Source: Trichocoleus sp. FACHB-46 (GTDB taxonomy: Bacteria > Cyanobacteriota > Cyanobacteriia > FACHB-46). Taken from it: 64,000 bases of DNA. The notes under the pieces are model-generated. The model had not been told where the DNA came from. It searched no databases and saw only the letters and a list, made by a program, of their open reading frames with translations. Below are positions 9,756 to 18,955 of the stretch, one piece after another; the stretch's first letter is position 1; every line of letters begins with the position of its first letter. The stretch spans positions 62,001 to 126,000 of the forward strand of contig NZ_JACJOD010000034.1 in assembly GCF_014695385.1 (NCBI RefSeq), read 5' to 3'. The position numbers were made by a program, and so were the translations under genes.

Positions 9756-10097
9756 ATGGCGTCAACAAATCAAGTTAGTTTCGACCTGTTCCATGCAGCA
9801 GTGGCTCCCACCAAAAGCCCATCTACGTTTAAGGCTCAGTTTGATGCTCTCAAGCCTTTACGGCAGTGGCTGGATGGCATCGAAATCAAGACTCCTGAGT
9901 TAGCTCATTTTCTCGCTAAGACAATTCCTGCTCAATGCCCTTTTGAAAGAGACATTACTCTCTTTGGCCGCAAGGTGGCTCACATTCCGCCACTGTGCAA
10001 ACTCAATCCTCTATACGAGGAATTGGTGGGCCTCCGATTTCGTGCCCTCTGCTACTTAGTAGACGAGTGTGGTCAGGACATTCAAGCCTATTCTTAG
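9756..10097 (+). CDS. Mo-dependent nitrogenase C-terminal-domain family protein
   Basis: The 113-residue protein matches the small cyanobacterial family (Mo-nitro_C) that resembles the C-terminus of a nitrogenase subunit. Diagnostic stretches are LRQWLDGIEIKTPELAHFL, IPAQCPFERDITLFG, IPPLCKLNPLYEEL and LRFRALCYLVDECG. Four cysteines are spaced as in the family. The name does not show that the protein takes part in nitrogen fixation; members also occur in strains without nitrogenase. The function is unknown. ATG 9756 begins directly before the conserved region, and a terminator hairpin follows the stop. Confidence 0.85.
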   Translation: MASTNQVSFDLFHAAVAPTKSPSTFKAQFDALKPLRQWLDGIEIKTPELAHFLAKTIPAQCPFERDITLFGRKVAHIPPLCKLNPLYEELVGLRFRALCYLVDECGQDIQAYS

Positions 10098-10098
10098 A

Positions 10099-10120
10099 CC
10101 CTATTGCTAAATAGGGTTTT
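10099..10120 (+). terminator. Rho-independent terminator
   Basis: CCCTATT and AATAGGG form a 7-bp stem with loop GCTA, followed by TTTT. It begins two bases after the stop of the gene at 9756-10097. Confidence 0.7.
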
Positions 10121-10142
10121 GATTAGCTTTGCTCTAGGAGTT

Positions 10143-11315
10143 TTAATTAGTTTTCAACGCATCTGCTTGATTCTGCGCTGTGATCACAGCTTGCGGCGGC
10201 ACCTGGGTTCCGTCCCGTAGCGTCACTCCCACTACAATGGCTCCCGTGCCGATCGTGACGTTGTTACCGACTTGAGAGCGAAACAAGATTGCGTCGTCGG
10301 CGATCGCCAGGTTATCGCCAACTTCTAGAGGGCCGTGGAAGACAACGTTGTCGTCTGTATTTAAGTTTCTGCCAATTCGGATACTGGTGCTTTTGAGGGC
10401 ATGAAAGGTAACTCGGTCCTCGATCGCGGCATTCTCGCCAATGATGATTGGTGAACCTTCGTCGGCTCGAATCGAGGTACGCTGGCCCACCACACTATTA
10501 CGACCCAAACGCACGTCACCTACTATCCGCACAAATTGGTCGATTTGGACGTTCTGGCCTAATGTGGGTCGTACGGGTTGCTGATTCCAGGAGGTTTTTG
10601 GCGCGGCGCTAATGCCCGTGACGGCATCGAATCCTTGCGCTCGATAGAGTTCGCCGTAGTGCTCCGCAAACTCCTCGTTTACTTCTAAAACTTCTTTTTG
10701 AAACTCTGCGTTGTCTGCTGTTTTTAGCGGTAAAGCATCTGCTTGAGCTTGCGTGGTAACGACTGCACCAATGGGTACCAGGCGGTTTTTGCCAATTCGC
10801 ACGTTGGCAAGCTTGGCCCCATGCAGCACAAAGGCTCCATCTTCTAGAACGGTGTTTTTCAACTGAGCATGGAAACCGACGAAGGTGAAGTTACCAATTT
10901 TGGAATTCTCAATACTGGCTTGGTGAGCAATGCTGACTTGGTTTCCAGCGCTACTCGATCTACGGCCACAGGCACTAGTGGGAGCAGGAATGCGGCGACG
11001 GGCGATGAAGAGGATATTGTCTTGGAGATTCGTTTCATTGCCAATGCAGATGTGCGTATCAGGATCGGCCCTTAAAACGGTGTTGCCAGCCACAAACACC
11101 CGCTTGCCCACAGCAACATTGCCAAATAGCTCCACTAAGGGGCTGATAAAGCTGGAATTGACCACCACTGGGGTGGGACGAAACAAGCTGGTTAAGGAAC
11201 TTGGCGTTGCAGCCAAGGTAACAGCCGCAACCAACACAATGCCCAAAATAAAGCCAACGCTTAGAAAACTCTGTGGTAGCTTTTTTAAGCGTTGATTGAT
11301 AGAAACAAATTTCAC
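10143..11315 (-). CDS. Membrane-anchored double left-handed beta-helix protein (gamma-carbonic-anhydrase-like)
   Basis: The 390-residue protein starts with GTG at 11315. Residues about 15-36 form one hydrophobic signal-anchor (SVGFILGIVLVAAVTLAAT). Two hexapeptide-repeat domains follow. The first (about 55-195) has NLQDNILF, QVSIAHQASI and TFVGFHAQL. The second (about 245-385) has RIVGDVRLGRNSVVGQ, RVTFHAL and NVVFHGPL. Both resemble gamma-carbonic anhydrase and the CcmM N-terminus, and several histidines lie where zinc ligands would be, but the classical spacing is not fully kept. It has no RuBisCO-small-subunit-like repeats, so it is not CcmM. It would face the periplasm or lumen. Activity is uncertain. 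Confidence 0.7.
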   Translation of the reverse strand: MKFVSINQRLKKLPQSFLSVGFILGIVLVAAVTLAATPSSLTSLFRPTPVVVNSSFISPLVELFGNVAVGKRVFVAGNTVLRADPDTHICIGNETNLQDNILFIARRRIPAPTSACGRRSSSAGNQVSIAHQASIENSKIGNFTFVGFHAQLKNTVLEDGAFVLHGAKLANVRIGKNRLVPIGAVVTTQAQADALPLKTADNAEFQKEVLEVNEEFAEHYGELYRAQGFDAVTGISAAPKTSWNQQPVRPTLGQNVQIDQFVRIVGDVRLGRNSVVGQRTSIRADEGSPIIIGENAAIEDRVTFHALKSTSIRIGRNLNTDDNVVFHGPLEVGDNLAIADDAILFRSQVGNNVTIGTGAIVVGVTLRDGTQVPPQAVITAQNQADALKTN

Positions 11316-11387
11316 AGCGCAACCAATAAACGAGATACTAGCTATTTCTAGCTGACAGCTTAACTCTCAGGTTGGTTTCCTGCTGAT

Positions 11388-12458
11388 TTAGTTTGCCGCA
11401 GCTAGTAATTGCGACTCAATCTTGGCAGCATCGATCGCACGACCAATAAATACCAGGCGCGTCTCTGGAGTCTCATCGGCTTGCCAGGGGCGATCGTAAA
11501 AGCGCTCAAAGCGTTTACCCACACCTTGCAGCACCAACCGCATTGGCTTGTTGGGTACTGCCACAAATCCCTTAATTCGATAAATTTCTTGCTCTTGCAC
11601 CAGAGCTTCTAGTTGGCGTTGTAGTTGGTCTGGGTCAAAGCTTTGGTGTAGAACAACGTGAGTTGAGCTGATATCGTCATCATGGTCATGCTCTTCCTCG
11701 GTGTCGTGGTGACTGGGGCGCTCCTCCAGGTTGTCTTCCACCGCTGCTTGGAAGCCTAGTAACACATCTGGACTGAGTTGCCCGCGATCGCTCGCCACAA
11801 TCTTCACCGCTCTGGGCAATTCTTGCTGAATCAGTTCTAGGGCTTGAGTTTGGGCCTCAGCATCGACTAAATCCGTTTTGTTCAGCACCACCAGATCAGC
11901 ACAGGCGAGTTGATCTTCAAACAACTCTTGCAACGGTGTTTCATGATCCAGATTGGGGTCAGCTTGCCGCTGTGCTTCTAGGGCTTGCAAGTCACTCGCC
12001 AGCGTTCCCTGAGTCACTGCTTCACAATCCACCACCGTCACCACACCATCCACCGTCGCAGCATTGCGGATTTCGGGCCAGCGAAACGCTTGAATCAGTG
12101 GCTTAGGCAGCGCTAAACCAGAGGTTTCAATCAAAATACAATCCAGCTCATCTCGCCGTTTGATTAGCTCCAGCATCGTCGGCAAAAACTCTTCCTGCAC
12201 CGTGCAGCAGAGACAGCCATTCGTCAGCTCCACAATATTAAGGGCGTTGACCGCACTCACTGGCTGTTCCTCACCCGACTCATCTGGACACACTTGGCAA
12301 GAGCGTAGCAAATCGCCATCAATGCCCAACTCGCCAAACTCATTTACCAACACCGCAATTCGCCGACCTTGGTTGTTTTGCAACACATGGCGAATCAGGG
12401 TCGTTTTACCACTGCCAAGGAAGCCAGTAATGACAGTAACAGGAATTTTTGCAGCCAT
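11388..12458 (-). CDS. CobW/COG0523-family metal-chaperone GTPase
   Basis: The 356-residue P-loop GTPase begins at ATG 12458; an upstream TTG would add four residues. It has Walker A GFLGSGKTTL (residues 10-19), switch motif VNEFGELGIDG, the metal-binding GCLCCTVQEE (about 85), base-recognition NKTDLV, and a C-terminal CobW_C domain (from about 260) preceded by the His/Asp-rich EEEHDHDDD. Family members deliver zinc, cobalt or other metals to client proteins, coupled to GTP hydrolysis. The cofactor here is not evident; no cobalamin gene is adjacent. It is transcribed alone on the minus strand. Confidence 0.85.
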   Translation of the reverse strand: MAAKIPVTVITGFLGSGKTTLIRHVLQNNQGRRIAVLVNEFGELGIDGDLLRSCQVCPDESGEEQPVSAVNALNIVELTNGCLCCTVQEEFLPTMLELIKRRDELDCILIETSGLALPKPLIQAFRWPEIRNAATVDGVVTVVDCEAVTQGTLASDLQALEAQRQADPNLDHETPLQELFEDQLACADLVVLNKTDLVDAEAQTQALELIQQELPRAVKIVASDRGQLSPDVLLGFQAAVEDNLEERPSHHDTEEEHDHDDDISSTHVVLHQSFDPDQLQRQLEALVQEQEIYRIKGFVAVPNKPMRLVLQGVGKRFERFYDRPWQADETPETRLVFIGRAIDAAKIESQLLAAAN

Positions 12459-12715
12459 GCCTAAACTCAAAAAGGGCTTGAAAACGGTTCAAAGAGACTC
12501 GAAAAAGGGAGGCTCGAAAAGGGCGATCGCTTACCAAATACCGCTTGCTCAGGTTATCACTGCAAGCAGGATGCCTTCAAGCTAATAATCCTGCAAGCTC
12601 AGTGACTGCTTTACAACCACCAAGCCTCCAGGATTACAAGTTTGCTCACCAGGGAGACTAAATTTTAGATAGAGGATCGTTCCTCAAACTTAGCTAACTT
12701 TCTAGCTTAGCCAGC

Positions 12716-13459
12716 TTATTCAGCAGTCGCCATTTCGGTGCTGCCACGACCGCGACGACGAGTCAGCGTGTTAAACAGCATCACACCGATCGCCTTGATC
12801 AGATTACCTTCTAGCTCATTGAACAACTTCATGTTCATGCCGAAAGCTGCATTGGCTTCCTCAACAATCCGATCCGCAGTCGCCTCATCCACAGGCAACT
12901 CATTCATCGCTTGACGGTAGGTGTTTTTGAACGCCTTCTCGTCCGCAATATCTTCGAATTCGTAGAATGCCGTACCATTGCTCTCAAGATTCATGGCACG
13001 CTGAGCAATGCCCTTGAGGATCTGACCACCCGAGAGATCACCGAGGTAACGGGTGTAAGAATGGGCTGCTAGCAACTCAGGCTCAGTAGCCGCAATCTCG
13101 TGAATTCGTTGCACATAAGCTTGAGCCGCAGCCGAAGGAGCCACTTCCTCACGCCAGTTAGGACCGTAGTAGTAGTAAAGATCCTTCTCTAGACTGACCT
13201 TGCGATTCAGTTGAGGAAAGTAAAATTTCGAAACAATAGGGTGGTGCTGGAGCCGATCCATCTCTTCTTCGATCGCAGAATAAACGAAGTAGAGGTTAGC
13301 GACTAGCTTCCGGTAAGAGTTTTTCTCAACCACTCCCTTCAAAAAGCACTTCACAAAGCCGACATTCTCGGCCATAGTATGGGCTTTTTTAGTACCCTCA
13401 CGGAGTTTTGTTGCTAAATTACCGTTGCCCTCTAAATTGGTAGCGACAGTACTGGTCAT
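12716..13459 (-). CDS. ho1: Heme oxygenase (biliverdin-producing, ferredoxin-dependent type)
   Basis: It opens heme to biliverdin IX-alpha, CO and iron, the first step to phycocyanobilin for phycobilisomes and phytochromes. The 247-residue product has the proximal heme-ligand region LREGTKKAHTMAENV (His near residue 26), the conserved FVKCFLKG and YFVYSAIEEEM, and the distal glycine-rich helix YLGDLSGGQILKG (about 140). Length and sequence match cyanobacterial HO1. ATG 13459 is the only sensible start. A perfect palindrome lies about 210 bases upstream (13670-13693). It is soluble and cytoplasmic. Confidence 0.95.
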   Translation of the reverse strand: MTSTVATNLEGNGNLATKLREGTKKAHTMAENVGFVKCFLKGVVEKNSYRKLVANLYFVYSAIEEEMDRLQHHPIVSKFYFPQLNRKVSLEKDLYYYYGPNWREEVAPSAAAQAYVQRIHEIAATEPELLAAHSYTRYLGDLSGGQILKGIAQRAMNLESNGTAFYEFEDIADEKAFKNTYRQAMNELPVDEATADRIVEEANAAFGMNMKLFNELEGNLIKAIGVMLFNTLTRRRGRGSTEMATAE

Positions 13460-13669
13460 ACTAAATGTCCTGCTAAACTTCCCAACACTAAAGTTGCTTG
13501 CTGGAATGGCAATCCTTACGAAAAACTAAAAAGCCACCTAAATCGTTACAGTAAAACGATTTGATGAGAATTTGTGTTAAATATTCTGAAGCTCTATTGA
13601 GCCAGAAGCACCAAAAGCCACAGCAAGCCAACATTCACCCGAATTCAACCCATTACATCACAGGTTTTA

Positions 13670-13693
13670 CTTACATTTATTAATAAATGTAAG
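13670..13693. promoter_or_regulatory. Perfect 24-bp palindrome upstream of ho1
   Basis: The arms CTTACATTTAT and ATAAATGTAAG are exact inverted copies around a central TA. It could be an operator for a dimeric regulator of ho1 or a fold in a long leader. It lies about 210 bases upstream of the ho1 start, far for a simple repressor site. The role is inference. Confidence 0.4.
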
Positions 13694-13731
13694 CAGCCTG
13701 AACCATTGCTACATATCCTTTCAGGCAGAAC

Positions 13732-13790
13732 GGCAGGGAAGTAGAAGGGATGAAATAGGAAAAATGAAGGATGAAAAGGGAAGAGATAGA
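13732..13790 (+). repeat. Purine-rich GGATGAAGG element (intergenic)
   Basis: An A/G-rich tract contains GAAGGGATGAAATAGG and AATGAAGGATGAAAAGGG. It is the same family as the tracts in mfd and at 8852-8918. Confidence 0.65.
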
Positions 13791-13841
13791 AGCCAAAAAT
13801 TAGCAGCCAGAATCCAAAGACCCGAAACACTTATATTCAAG

Positions 13842-13918
13842 TTCGTTTGGAAGGGGTCCGGGAGACGCAACCGTCCCTCAGCGGGGGTCTGGGGGCAGGT
13901 GCCCCCAAGCTCTTGGTT
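13842..13918 (-). repeat. Dispersed GC-rich 75-bp element, copy B
   Basis: The reverse complement reads AAGAGCTTGGGGGCACC, then CCCCCGCTGAGGGACGGTTG, then CCCCTTCCAAACGAAC. It matches copy A over its whole length with few changes. It lies just past the treY stop codon. Confidence 0.85.
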
Positions 13919-13923
13919 CTGTT

Positions 13924-16713
13924 CTAACCAAACAACAAAGCCACAGGAAAATGCTGTAAAGCCTCCCCAACCAGTATCCTTCCCTCAGCTTGCAGGGATT
14001 GTGCCGTAATTGCATTGTGCCAAGAAGTAGGAGCCCCTTGAGGCAGCTCAATGGCCGTGTCCTCCCATACTTGTTGAGTCAGAGGATACTCCCCAGGTTG
14101 AATCACATTCGTGAGGAACCGAGGCGCGATCGCGATCGCTGTTTCATTTCCCTGCCTTCTCGCAAAAGCAATGATATGGTCTTGCAACTTACCAGTCACT
14201 TGGAGTGGCAAATAATCACCATCCTGGAACAGCTCGCTATGTTTAGCTCTAGCTTGCAGCCCTTGGAAAGTCAAAAACAGCTTAATTCTGCCATCTTCCT
14301 TCGTCTCTAATAGTTCAGTAATCAGCTCTGGAATATTGTTCGCGATCTTCTGTTTCAGATCATCTAAACAAGCCTGACGCTGCTCAAAATCTACAGGCCG
14401 ACGGTTATCAGGGTCCACCAAACTCAATTCCCAAAACTCAGTGCCTTGGTATATGTCAGGGATACCAGGAGAAGTCAGCTTCAGTAGCGTTTGTGATAGA
14501 GAGTTAAACATGCCATAGTAGGCCACTCGCTCTTGGAAAGGACGCAACTCCTTCAGGAACGGGTTATCTCCACCGGGTTGCAAGACTGATTCCACAAACT
14601 GAGCAAAGGCGTTTTCGTAGGCTGCATCCGGTCTGAGCCAAGCCGTATGTACCTTCGCCTCCCGTACGCCCTTAATCACATAATCCTTAACTCGCCCGAC
14701 GAACTGCTCAAATTCACCATCCTGGAAAGGAAACGCCCCAACCACGGTTTGGTAAAAGAAGTATTCATCATTCTCATCAGGCATGATTTCGCGCTGCCGA
14801 CGCACCTTCTGAGAGCGATTAATTTGGCTCCAAGTGCTGACTTGTTTCTCCCACTCATCTGGGATTTCGGAGAGGACATTGAGCCGAGCCCGGACATCTT
14901 CCCCACGCTTGGTGTCATGAGTCGCAGTGGCGCTCATAGCGTAAGGCCAATCGGTCTGCCGTTTGTGATTGAACTCATGGAAAGCATCAAGAGATAACCC
15001 AAAGTGGCTAGGGTCACCGCCGACTTCATTGAGGGATAGCAGGCGGTTGTAAACATAGAGGGTAGTGTCCTCGACCCCCTTAGCCATCAGAGGCCCGGTG
15101 TACTGCTGCAATCGCATGACGAAGTAGAGCCAGTAGTCTCTCTCGGCTTGAGTGAGAGAGTCTTCATATTCTAGGAGCAACAGTTTTTCGATGAAGTTCA
15201 GCTCATTTTGGAGCAGAGGCACCCGTTCCTTGGCGCTATCAATTACCTCTGTGATGTAGGCGCGATCGCGCTCAGGTAAGCCTTCCTGCGTGATGTAGGT
15301 GCGGTAAATCGGGAAGATGGTCAACACTTCCGCCAACGCCCGCTTCAAACCATTGATCGTAAAATCGTTGCCGTAGCGATACTTACTAGATATGTTTTTG
15401 AGCAAATAAGTTAGGTTCTCAATATCCCCAGCTAAATTCTTCTCCAGAATTAGCCGTTTATTTTGATTTACCAACTCACCATAGCTCGCTCTAGTACGAG
15501 TTAGTTTCGTATAGATCTCATCAAATCGCTGCTCATTATCAACCCGACAGAAAATGCCATTAACATAGTTCAAGTAGTCATAACCAGAAGTACCCTCAAT
15601 CGGCCAATTGCTGGGTAAATCTTCTCCTGCTTCCAGGATTTTTTCCACAGTGATATAAGTATCACCTGTTTTTTCGCGCAGACGCTCTAAATACTGGATT
15701 GGGTTATAGAGACCATCAATATGGTCAATTCTTAATCCAGTAAATTTACCCGATTCTACTAACTTGAAAATAAGGTTATGAGTATTGTTAAAAACCTTCA
15801 GTTCTTCGACTTTAACGGAAATTAATTCATTGACGGTAAAGAAGCGACGGTAATTAATTTCTTCCGCCCCTACTTTCCAGAAAGAAAGCCGAAAGAACTG
15901 GTCAGACAGCAAACTATCTAGTAGGTTAAAGCTCTCTGAATTGCCTGCTTCTCCATTAAAGGTCTGAATATTTTGTTCAATAAAAGCTTTGACTTCTTCA
16001 TTACTGGTGTATAACTCCCAAAGTAATCCTTTGACAAAAGCAATTTGGTCTTGTCGCTGCTTTCCAGTCACTTCTGAAGGAACGCTCTTGACCAAGTAAA
16101 GAATGCCAAGCAATTTAACGAAATCAGGATTATGCCTACCTAAAGTTCTAGCTAATTGTCCTAAATTTTGAGTCAGGAATTGTGCATAAGACTCTAATTT
16201 AAGCGGTAGCTTCAGGCTGTAATAATTAACACTCAGTCCTGTTTCATCGTAGTCAAGTTGAATCTGCCCGTTCTCTAAGCAACGTCCATAAAAATCACCT
16301 AACAAAGGTGCAAGAATCCGATCCTCACTATTGGCAAAGGGAGCATTCCAAGCGATATCAAAATACTCGACATAGTCAGAACTAGGACCATTTTCCAGCA
16401 CGTCCGTCAGGTACTGGTTTTCGCTGTCATAGGCCATGTGGTTGGGCACAATGTCTTGCAACCAACCCATCTGATGAGATTGCAATTCCTGCACCAGAGA
16501 TTCAAAAGCATCAGGGGTTCCTAGCTCTGGATTCAGTTGGCTGGGATCAACCACATCATAGCCGTGAGTACTACCAGCCCTCGCCTTGAAAATAGGAGAA
16601 GCATACAGGTCAGAAATACCCAAGTGAGCGAGGTAGGAAGCAATCTTTTGAGCATCCTCAAAACCGAAGGCGGAGTTGAACTGGATGCGATATGTAGCGC
16701 GAGGAATCCTCAT
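13924..16713 (-). CDS. treY: Malto-oligosyltrehalose synthase TreY
   Basis: It isomerises the reducing-end alpha-1,4 linkage of maltodextrins to an alpha-1,1 linkage, giving maltooligosyl-trehalose for TreZ. The 929-residue GH13 protein has the family N-terminus RATYRIQFNSAFGFEDA, the region STHGYDVVDPSQLNPELG, the nucleophile motif GLRIDHIDGLYNP, the acid/base region ITVEKILEAGEDLP and SATATHDTKRGEDVRARL with the transition-state residues. The large insertion between barrel elements is typical of TreY. It is cytoplasmic. treZ lies 105 bases upstream on the same strand, so the two are probably one operon. The 5' half is AT-richer and lacks HIP1 sites for 1.5 kb. Confidence 0.95.
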   Translation of the reverse strand: MRIPRATYRIQFNSAFGFEDAQKIASYLAHLGISDLYASPIFKARAGSTHGYDVVDPSQLNPELGTPDAFESLVQELQSHQMGWLQDIVPNHMAYDSENQYLTDVLENGPSSDYVEYFDIAWNAPFANSEDRILAPLLGDFYGRCLENGQIQLDYDETGLSVNYYSLKLPLKLESYAQFLTQNLGQLARTLGRHNPDFVKLLGILYLVKSVPSEVTGKQRQDQIAFVKGLLWELYTSNEEVKAFIEQNIQTFNGEAGNSESFNLLDSLLSDQFFRLSFWKVGAEEINYRRFFTVNELISVKVEELKVFNNTHNLIFKLVESGKFTGLRIDHIDGLYNPIQYLERLREKTGDTYITVEKILEAGEDLPSNWPIEGTSGYDYLNYVNGIFCRVDNEQRFDEIYTKLTRTRASYGELVNQNKRLILEKNLAGDIENLTYLLKNISSKYRYGNDFTINGLKRALAEVLTIFPIYRTYITQEGLPERDRAYITEVIDSAKERVPLLQNELNFIEKLLLLEYEDSLTQAERDYWLYFVMRLQQYTGPLMAKGVEDTTLYVYNRLLSLNEVGGDPSHFGLSLDAFHEFNHKRQTDWPYAMSATATHDTKRGEDVRARLNVLSEIPDEWEKQVSTWSQINRSQKVRRQREIMPDENDEYFFYQTVVGAFPFQDGEFEQFVGRVKDYVIKGVREAKVHTAWLRPDAAYENAFAQFVESVLQPGGDNPFLKELRPFQERVAYYGMFNSLSQTLLKLTSPGIPDIYQGTEFWELSLVDPDNRRPVDFEQRQACLDDLKQKIANNIPELITELLETKEDGRIKLFLTFQGLQARAKHSELFQDGDYLPLQVTGKLQDHIIAFARRQGNETAIAIAPRFLTNVIQPGEYPLTQQVWEDTAIELPQGAPTSWHNAITAQSLQAEGRILVGEALQHFPVALLFG

Positions 16714-16736
16714 AGGAAAGTTTTGGCTCCTGAGTC

Positions 16737-16789
16737 AGGGGGAATGAGGGAGAAGTGGGAGAGAAGTGAAGGAGGAGGGATGAAGGATA
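16737..16789 (+). repeat. Purine-rich GGATGAAGG element between treZ and treY
   Basis: An A/G tract with GAAGGAGGAGGGATGAAGG fills most of the gap between treZ and treY. It closely matches the tract inside mfd. Confidence 0.7.
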
Positions 16790-16818
16790 ACAATGCAAAA
16801 GCAGGAGAGGCAGTTACA

Positions 16819-18636
16819 TCAAGCGATCGCTTGGTAAACCACACAATTCCACGGTTGCAATGTCACGGATTGCTGAGATGCTAAAGCATCGGAGGCAGAG
16901 GCAGCAGAGCCTTGCCATTTTGAATCGGCTGAGTCGAGGATTTTGTGCCACTCAGCAGTTGGGATCTCTGGTTGGCAAGTAATAGGCTGGTCGCTGAAAT
17001 TCATTAAAGTTGCAATTTGCTCAGTTTCGCTCCAGCGCCGTAGCACGACCAAGGTTTCAGTACTGGTAGCACTGAGGCGATCGCGGCTGAGCTGAGTCAG
17101 GGCAGGAATGGTTTTCCGCAGTTGGATCAAATGTTTGTACCAATCCAACATGGTTTTGTTTTTGCCTTCGTGGCGCTTTTCCCAGTTCAGCTTGCACTTG
17201 TTAAAAGTTTCCGGAGCTTCTGGGTCGTCGGGTTCGCCTTCGCAGTGGAAAGCGGCAAATTCCTGCTTACGGCCTTCCCGTACCGCTTTGATCAAATCAG
17301 GATCGGAGTGGCTGACGAAGTAAACAAAAGGCGCTGGTTCGTCATATTCCTCGCCCATAAACAGCAACGGAATGTAAGGAGATAGTAGAACCGCAGCTGC
17401 CGTCAGTTTAGCCGCTTCGTAGGGGATCATATGGGAGAGCCGCTCACCCAACATGCGGTTGCCAATCTGGTCGTGGTTTTGGCTGCAAATCACGAACTGG
17501 GAGCAGGGGCGATCGGTGACGACATTGCCATGAAAGCGGTGGCGATGGGGTGAGTACTTCCAGTCGTAGACAAAGGTATCACTATAAGCTTTGGCCAGTT
17601 GCTCACATTCACCATAGTCTTGGTAATAGCCTTGGCGATCGTTGCTCACTAGGGCATGGAGAGCATGGTGAAAGTCATCACTCCACTGAGCATCCAGACC
17701 ATATCCTCCCTGCTCCACCGAACGAATCACCCGGGGATCGTTAAGGTCACTTTCGGCAATCAGATATAGCTCGCGACCCACTTGCTCGGATAGAGTTGCC
17801 ACATTCTCGCCTAGTTCTTGGAGAAAATGCTTGGCACCAAGATCGTAGATGGCATGGACAGCATCCAGGCGCAGGGCATCAATGTGATAGTCTCGCAGCC
17901 AATATAGGGTGTTTTCAATGAAATAATTGCGAACTCCAGGGCTATAAGCGTCATCGAAATTAATAGCGCTACCCCAGGGGGTCCGGTAGGTATTTGTAAA
18001 GTAAGGACCAAAGTGGCTGAGATAGTTACCTTCTGGGCCAAAGTGGTTGTAAACCACGTCCAGCACGACAGCTATTCCTTGCTGATGGCAGGCATCGACT
18101 AGTTTTTTTAAGCCTTCTGGTCCACCGTAAGAGTCTTGGACGGCAAAAGGATAAACTCCGTCGTACCCCCAGTTGCGATCGCCTGGGAACTGTGCCACTG
18201 GCATGATTTCGATCGCGTTGATCCCCAGATCTTTCAAATCGGGCAATCGGGAGATGGCAGCTTCAAACGTACCTTCCTGGGTAAAGGTGCCGACATGCAA
18301 TTCGTAGAGGATCATTGCCTCTAGAGGAACACCGCTCCAGTTGCGATCGCTCCAATTAAACTGGGGATCAACAACTTGCGAAGGACCATGTACACCTTGC
18401 GGTTGTAAATTTGAAGCAGGATCAGGGCGAGTTTCGCCGTCATTTAATTGGTACTGATAAAGAGTGCCTGGTTGCACGTCAGAGACTGCTACACGCCAAT
18501 ACCCACTCTCCTGTTGCTCCATCGCAATTTGCTGTTGTTTAGGAGCCAGTAGTTGCAAGGAGACGGTAGCGGCAGTAGGTGCCCACAAGATAAATTCACA
18601 TTGACCATTTCCTAAATATTGCGCCCCAAGTCTCAC
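16819..18636 (-). CDS. treZ: Malto-oligosyltrehalose trehalohydrolase TreZ
   Basis: It hydrolyses maltooligosyl-trehalose to free trehalose. The 605-residue GH13 protein has an N-terminal CBM48/isoamylase-type beta domain (1-100; YLGNGQCEFILWAPTA), then the barrel with VVLDVVYNHFGPEGNYL, nucleophile DALRLDAVHAI, acid/base YLIAESDLNDPR and SQNHDQIGNRM. The start is GTG 18636, supported by the strong Shine-Dalgarno AGGGAGGA about 8 bases upstream. With treY it makes the glycogen/maltodextrin route to trehalose, a solute tied to desiccation and salt tolerance in cyanobacteria. No treS or glgX lies next to it in this window. Confidence 0.95.
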   Translation of the reverse strand: MRLGAQYLGNGQCEFILWAPTAATVSLQLLAPKQQQIAMEQQESGYWRVAVSDVQPGTLYQYQLNDGETRPDPASNLQPQGVHGPSQVVDPQFNWSDRNWSGVPLEAMILYELHVGTFTQEGTFEAAISRLPDLKDLGINAIEIMPVAQFPGDRNWGYDGVYPFAVQDSYGGPEGLKKLVDACHQQGIAVVLDVVYNHFGPEGNYLSHFGPYFTNTYRTPWGSAINFDDAYSPGVRNYFIENTLYWLRDYHIDALRLDAVHAIYDLGAKHFLQELGENVATLSEQVGRELYLIAESDLNDPRVIRSVEQGGYGLDAQWSDDFHHALHALVSNDRQGYYQDYGECEQLAKAYSDTFVYDWKYSPHRHRFHGNVVTDRPCSQFVICSQNHDQIGNRMLGERLSHMIPYEAAKLTAAAVLLSPYIPLLFMGEEYDEPAPFVYFVSHSDPDLIKAVREGRKQEFAAFHCEGEPDDPEAPETFNKCKLNWEKRHEGKNKTMLDWYKHLIQLRKTIPALTQLSRDRLSATSTETLVVLRRWSETEQIATLMNFSDQPITCQPEIPTAEWHKILDSADSKWQGSAASASDALASQQSVTLQPWNCVVYQAIA

Positions 18637-18955
18637 CCTAAATGTCCTCCCTGAAAACGTAAAAAACTAGCGCACTGCTGATTAGAGCTGTGCGATCGCA
18701 GATGAATAAAAACATTAATAAAGCCGGTTCAACTAGGAATTGTGCTGGGAGGGAAACTATTGAGGCTAGTGCCGAAAGAGAGATCTTCTAGTTGTGATGC
18801 TTGCCACTTTGGAGACGAGAACCAAAAGCTTGGATGCACCTGCCCCAAACCCCAGCTAAAGCATGGTTGCATCCCCCAGACCCCTGCAAAAGCTTTTTAG
18901 GAGACAATTGAAGCCAGCGATCGCACCATATTTGCTCATATCCGCTCATATTCGC
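18637..18955. other. Divergent intergenic region treZ / aminotransferase (319 bp)
   Basis: It holds the treZ Shine-Dalgarno and upstream region, one HIP1 site and GC-rich element copy C (18820-18894). An open frame in phase with the aminotransferase continues up into copy C, which makes the start look longer than it is. Confidence 0.6.
18820..18894 (+). repeat. Dispersed GC-rich 75-bp element, copy C (diverged)
   Basis: It reads AAAAGCTTGGATGCACCTG, then CCCCAGCTAAAGCATGGTTG, then CAGACCCCTGCAAAAGC. It aligns to copy A end to end but is less GC-rich and has lost the perfect inner hairpin. Confidence 0.7.

Larger units (their letters stand above)
13460..13923. other. Intergenic stretch between ho1 and treY (464 bp)
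   Basis: It contains the ho1 upstream region, a perfect AT-rich palindrome (13670-13693), one purine-rich repeat (13732-13790) and GC-rich element copy B (13842-13918). No credible gene is present. Confidence 0.7.

Noticed and set aside
9655-9903. 82-codon frame before the nitrogenase-C-like gene
   Set aside because: It overlaps the conserved gene in another frame and includes HIP1 sequence.
10143-11315. Calling the double hexapeptide protein CcmM
   Set aside because: It has a membrane anchor, two helix domains and no RuBisCO-small-subunit-like repeats.
18863-18955. Longer aminotransferase start
   Set aside because: The upstream codons fall in the dispersed 75-bp element and lack similarity.
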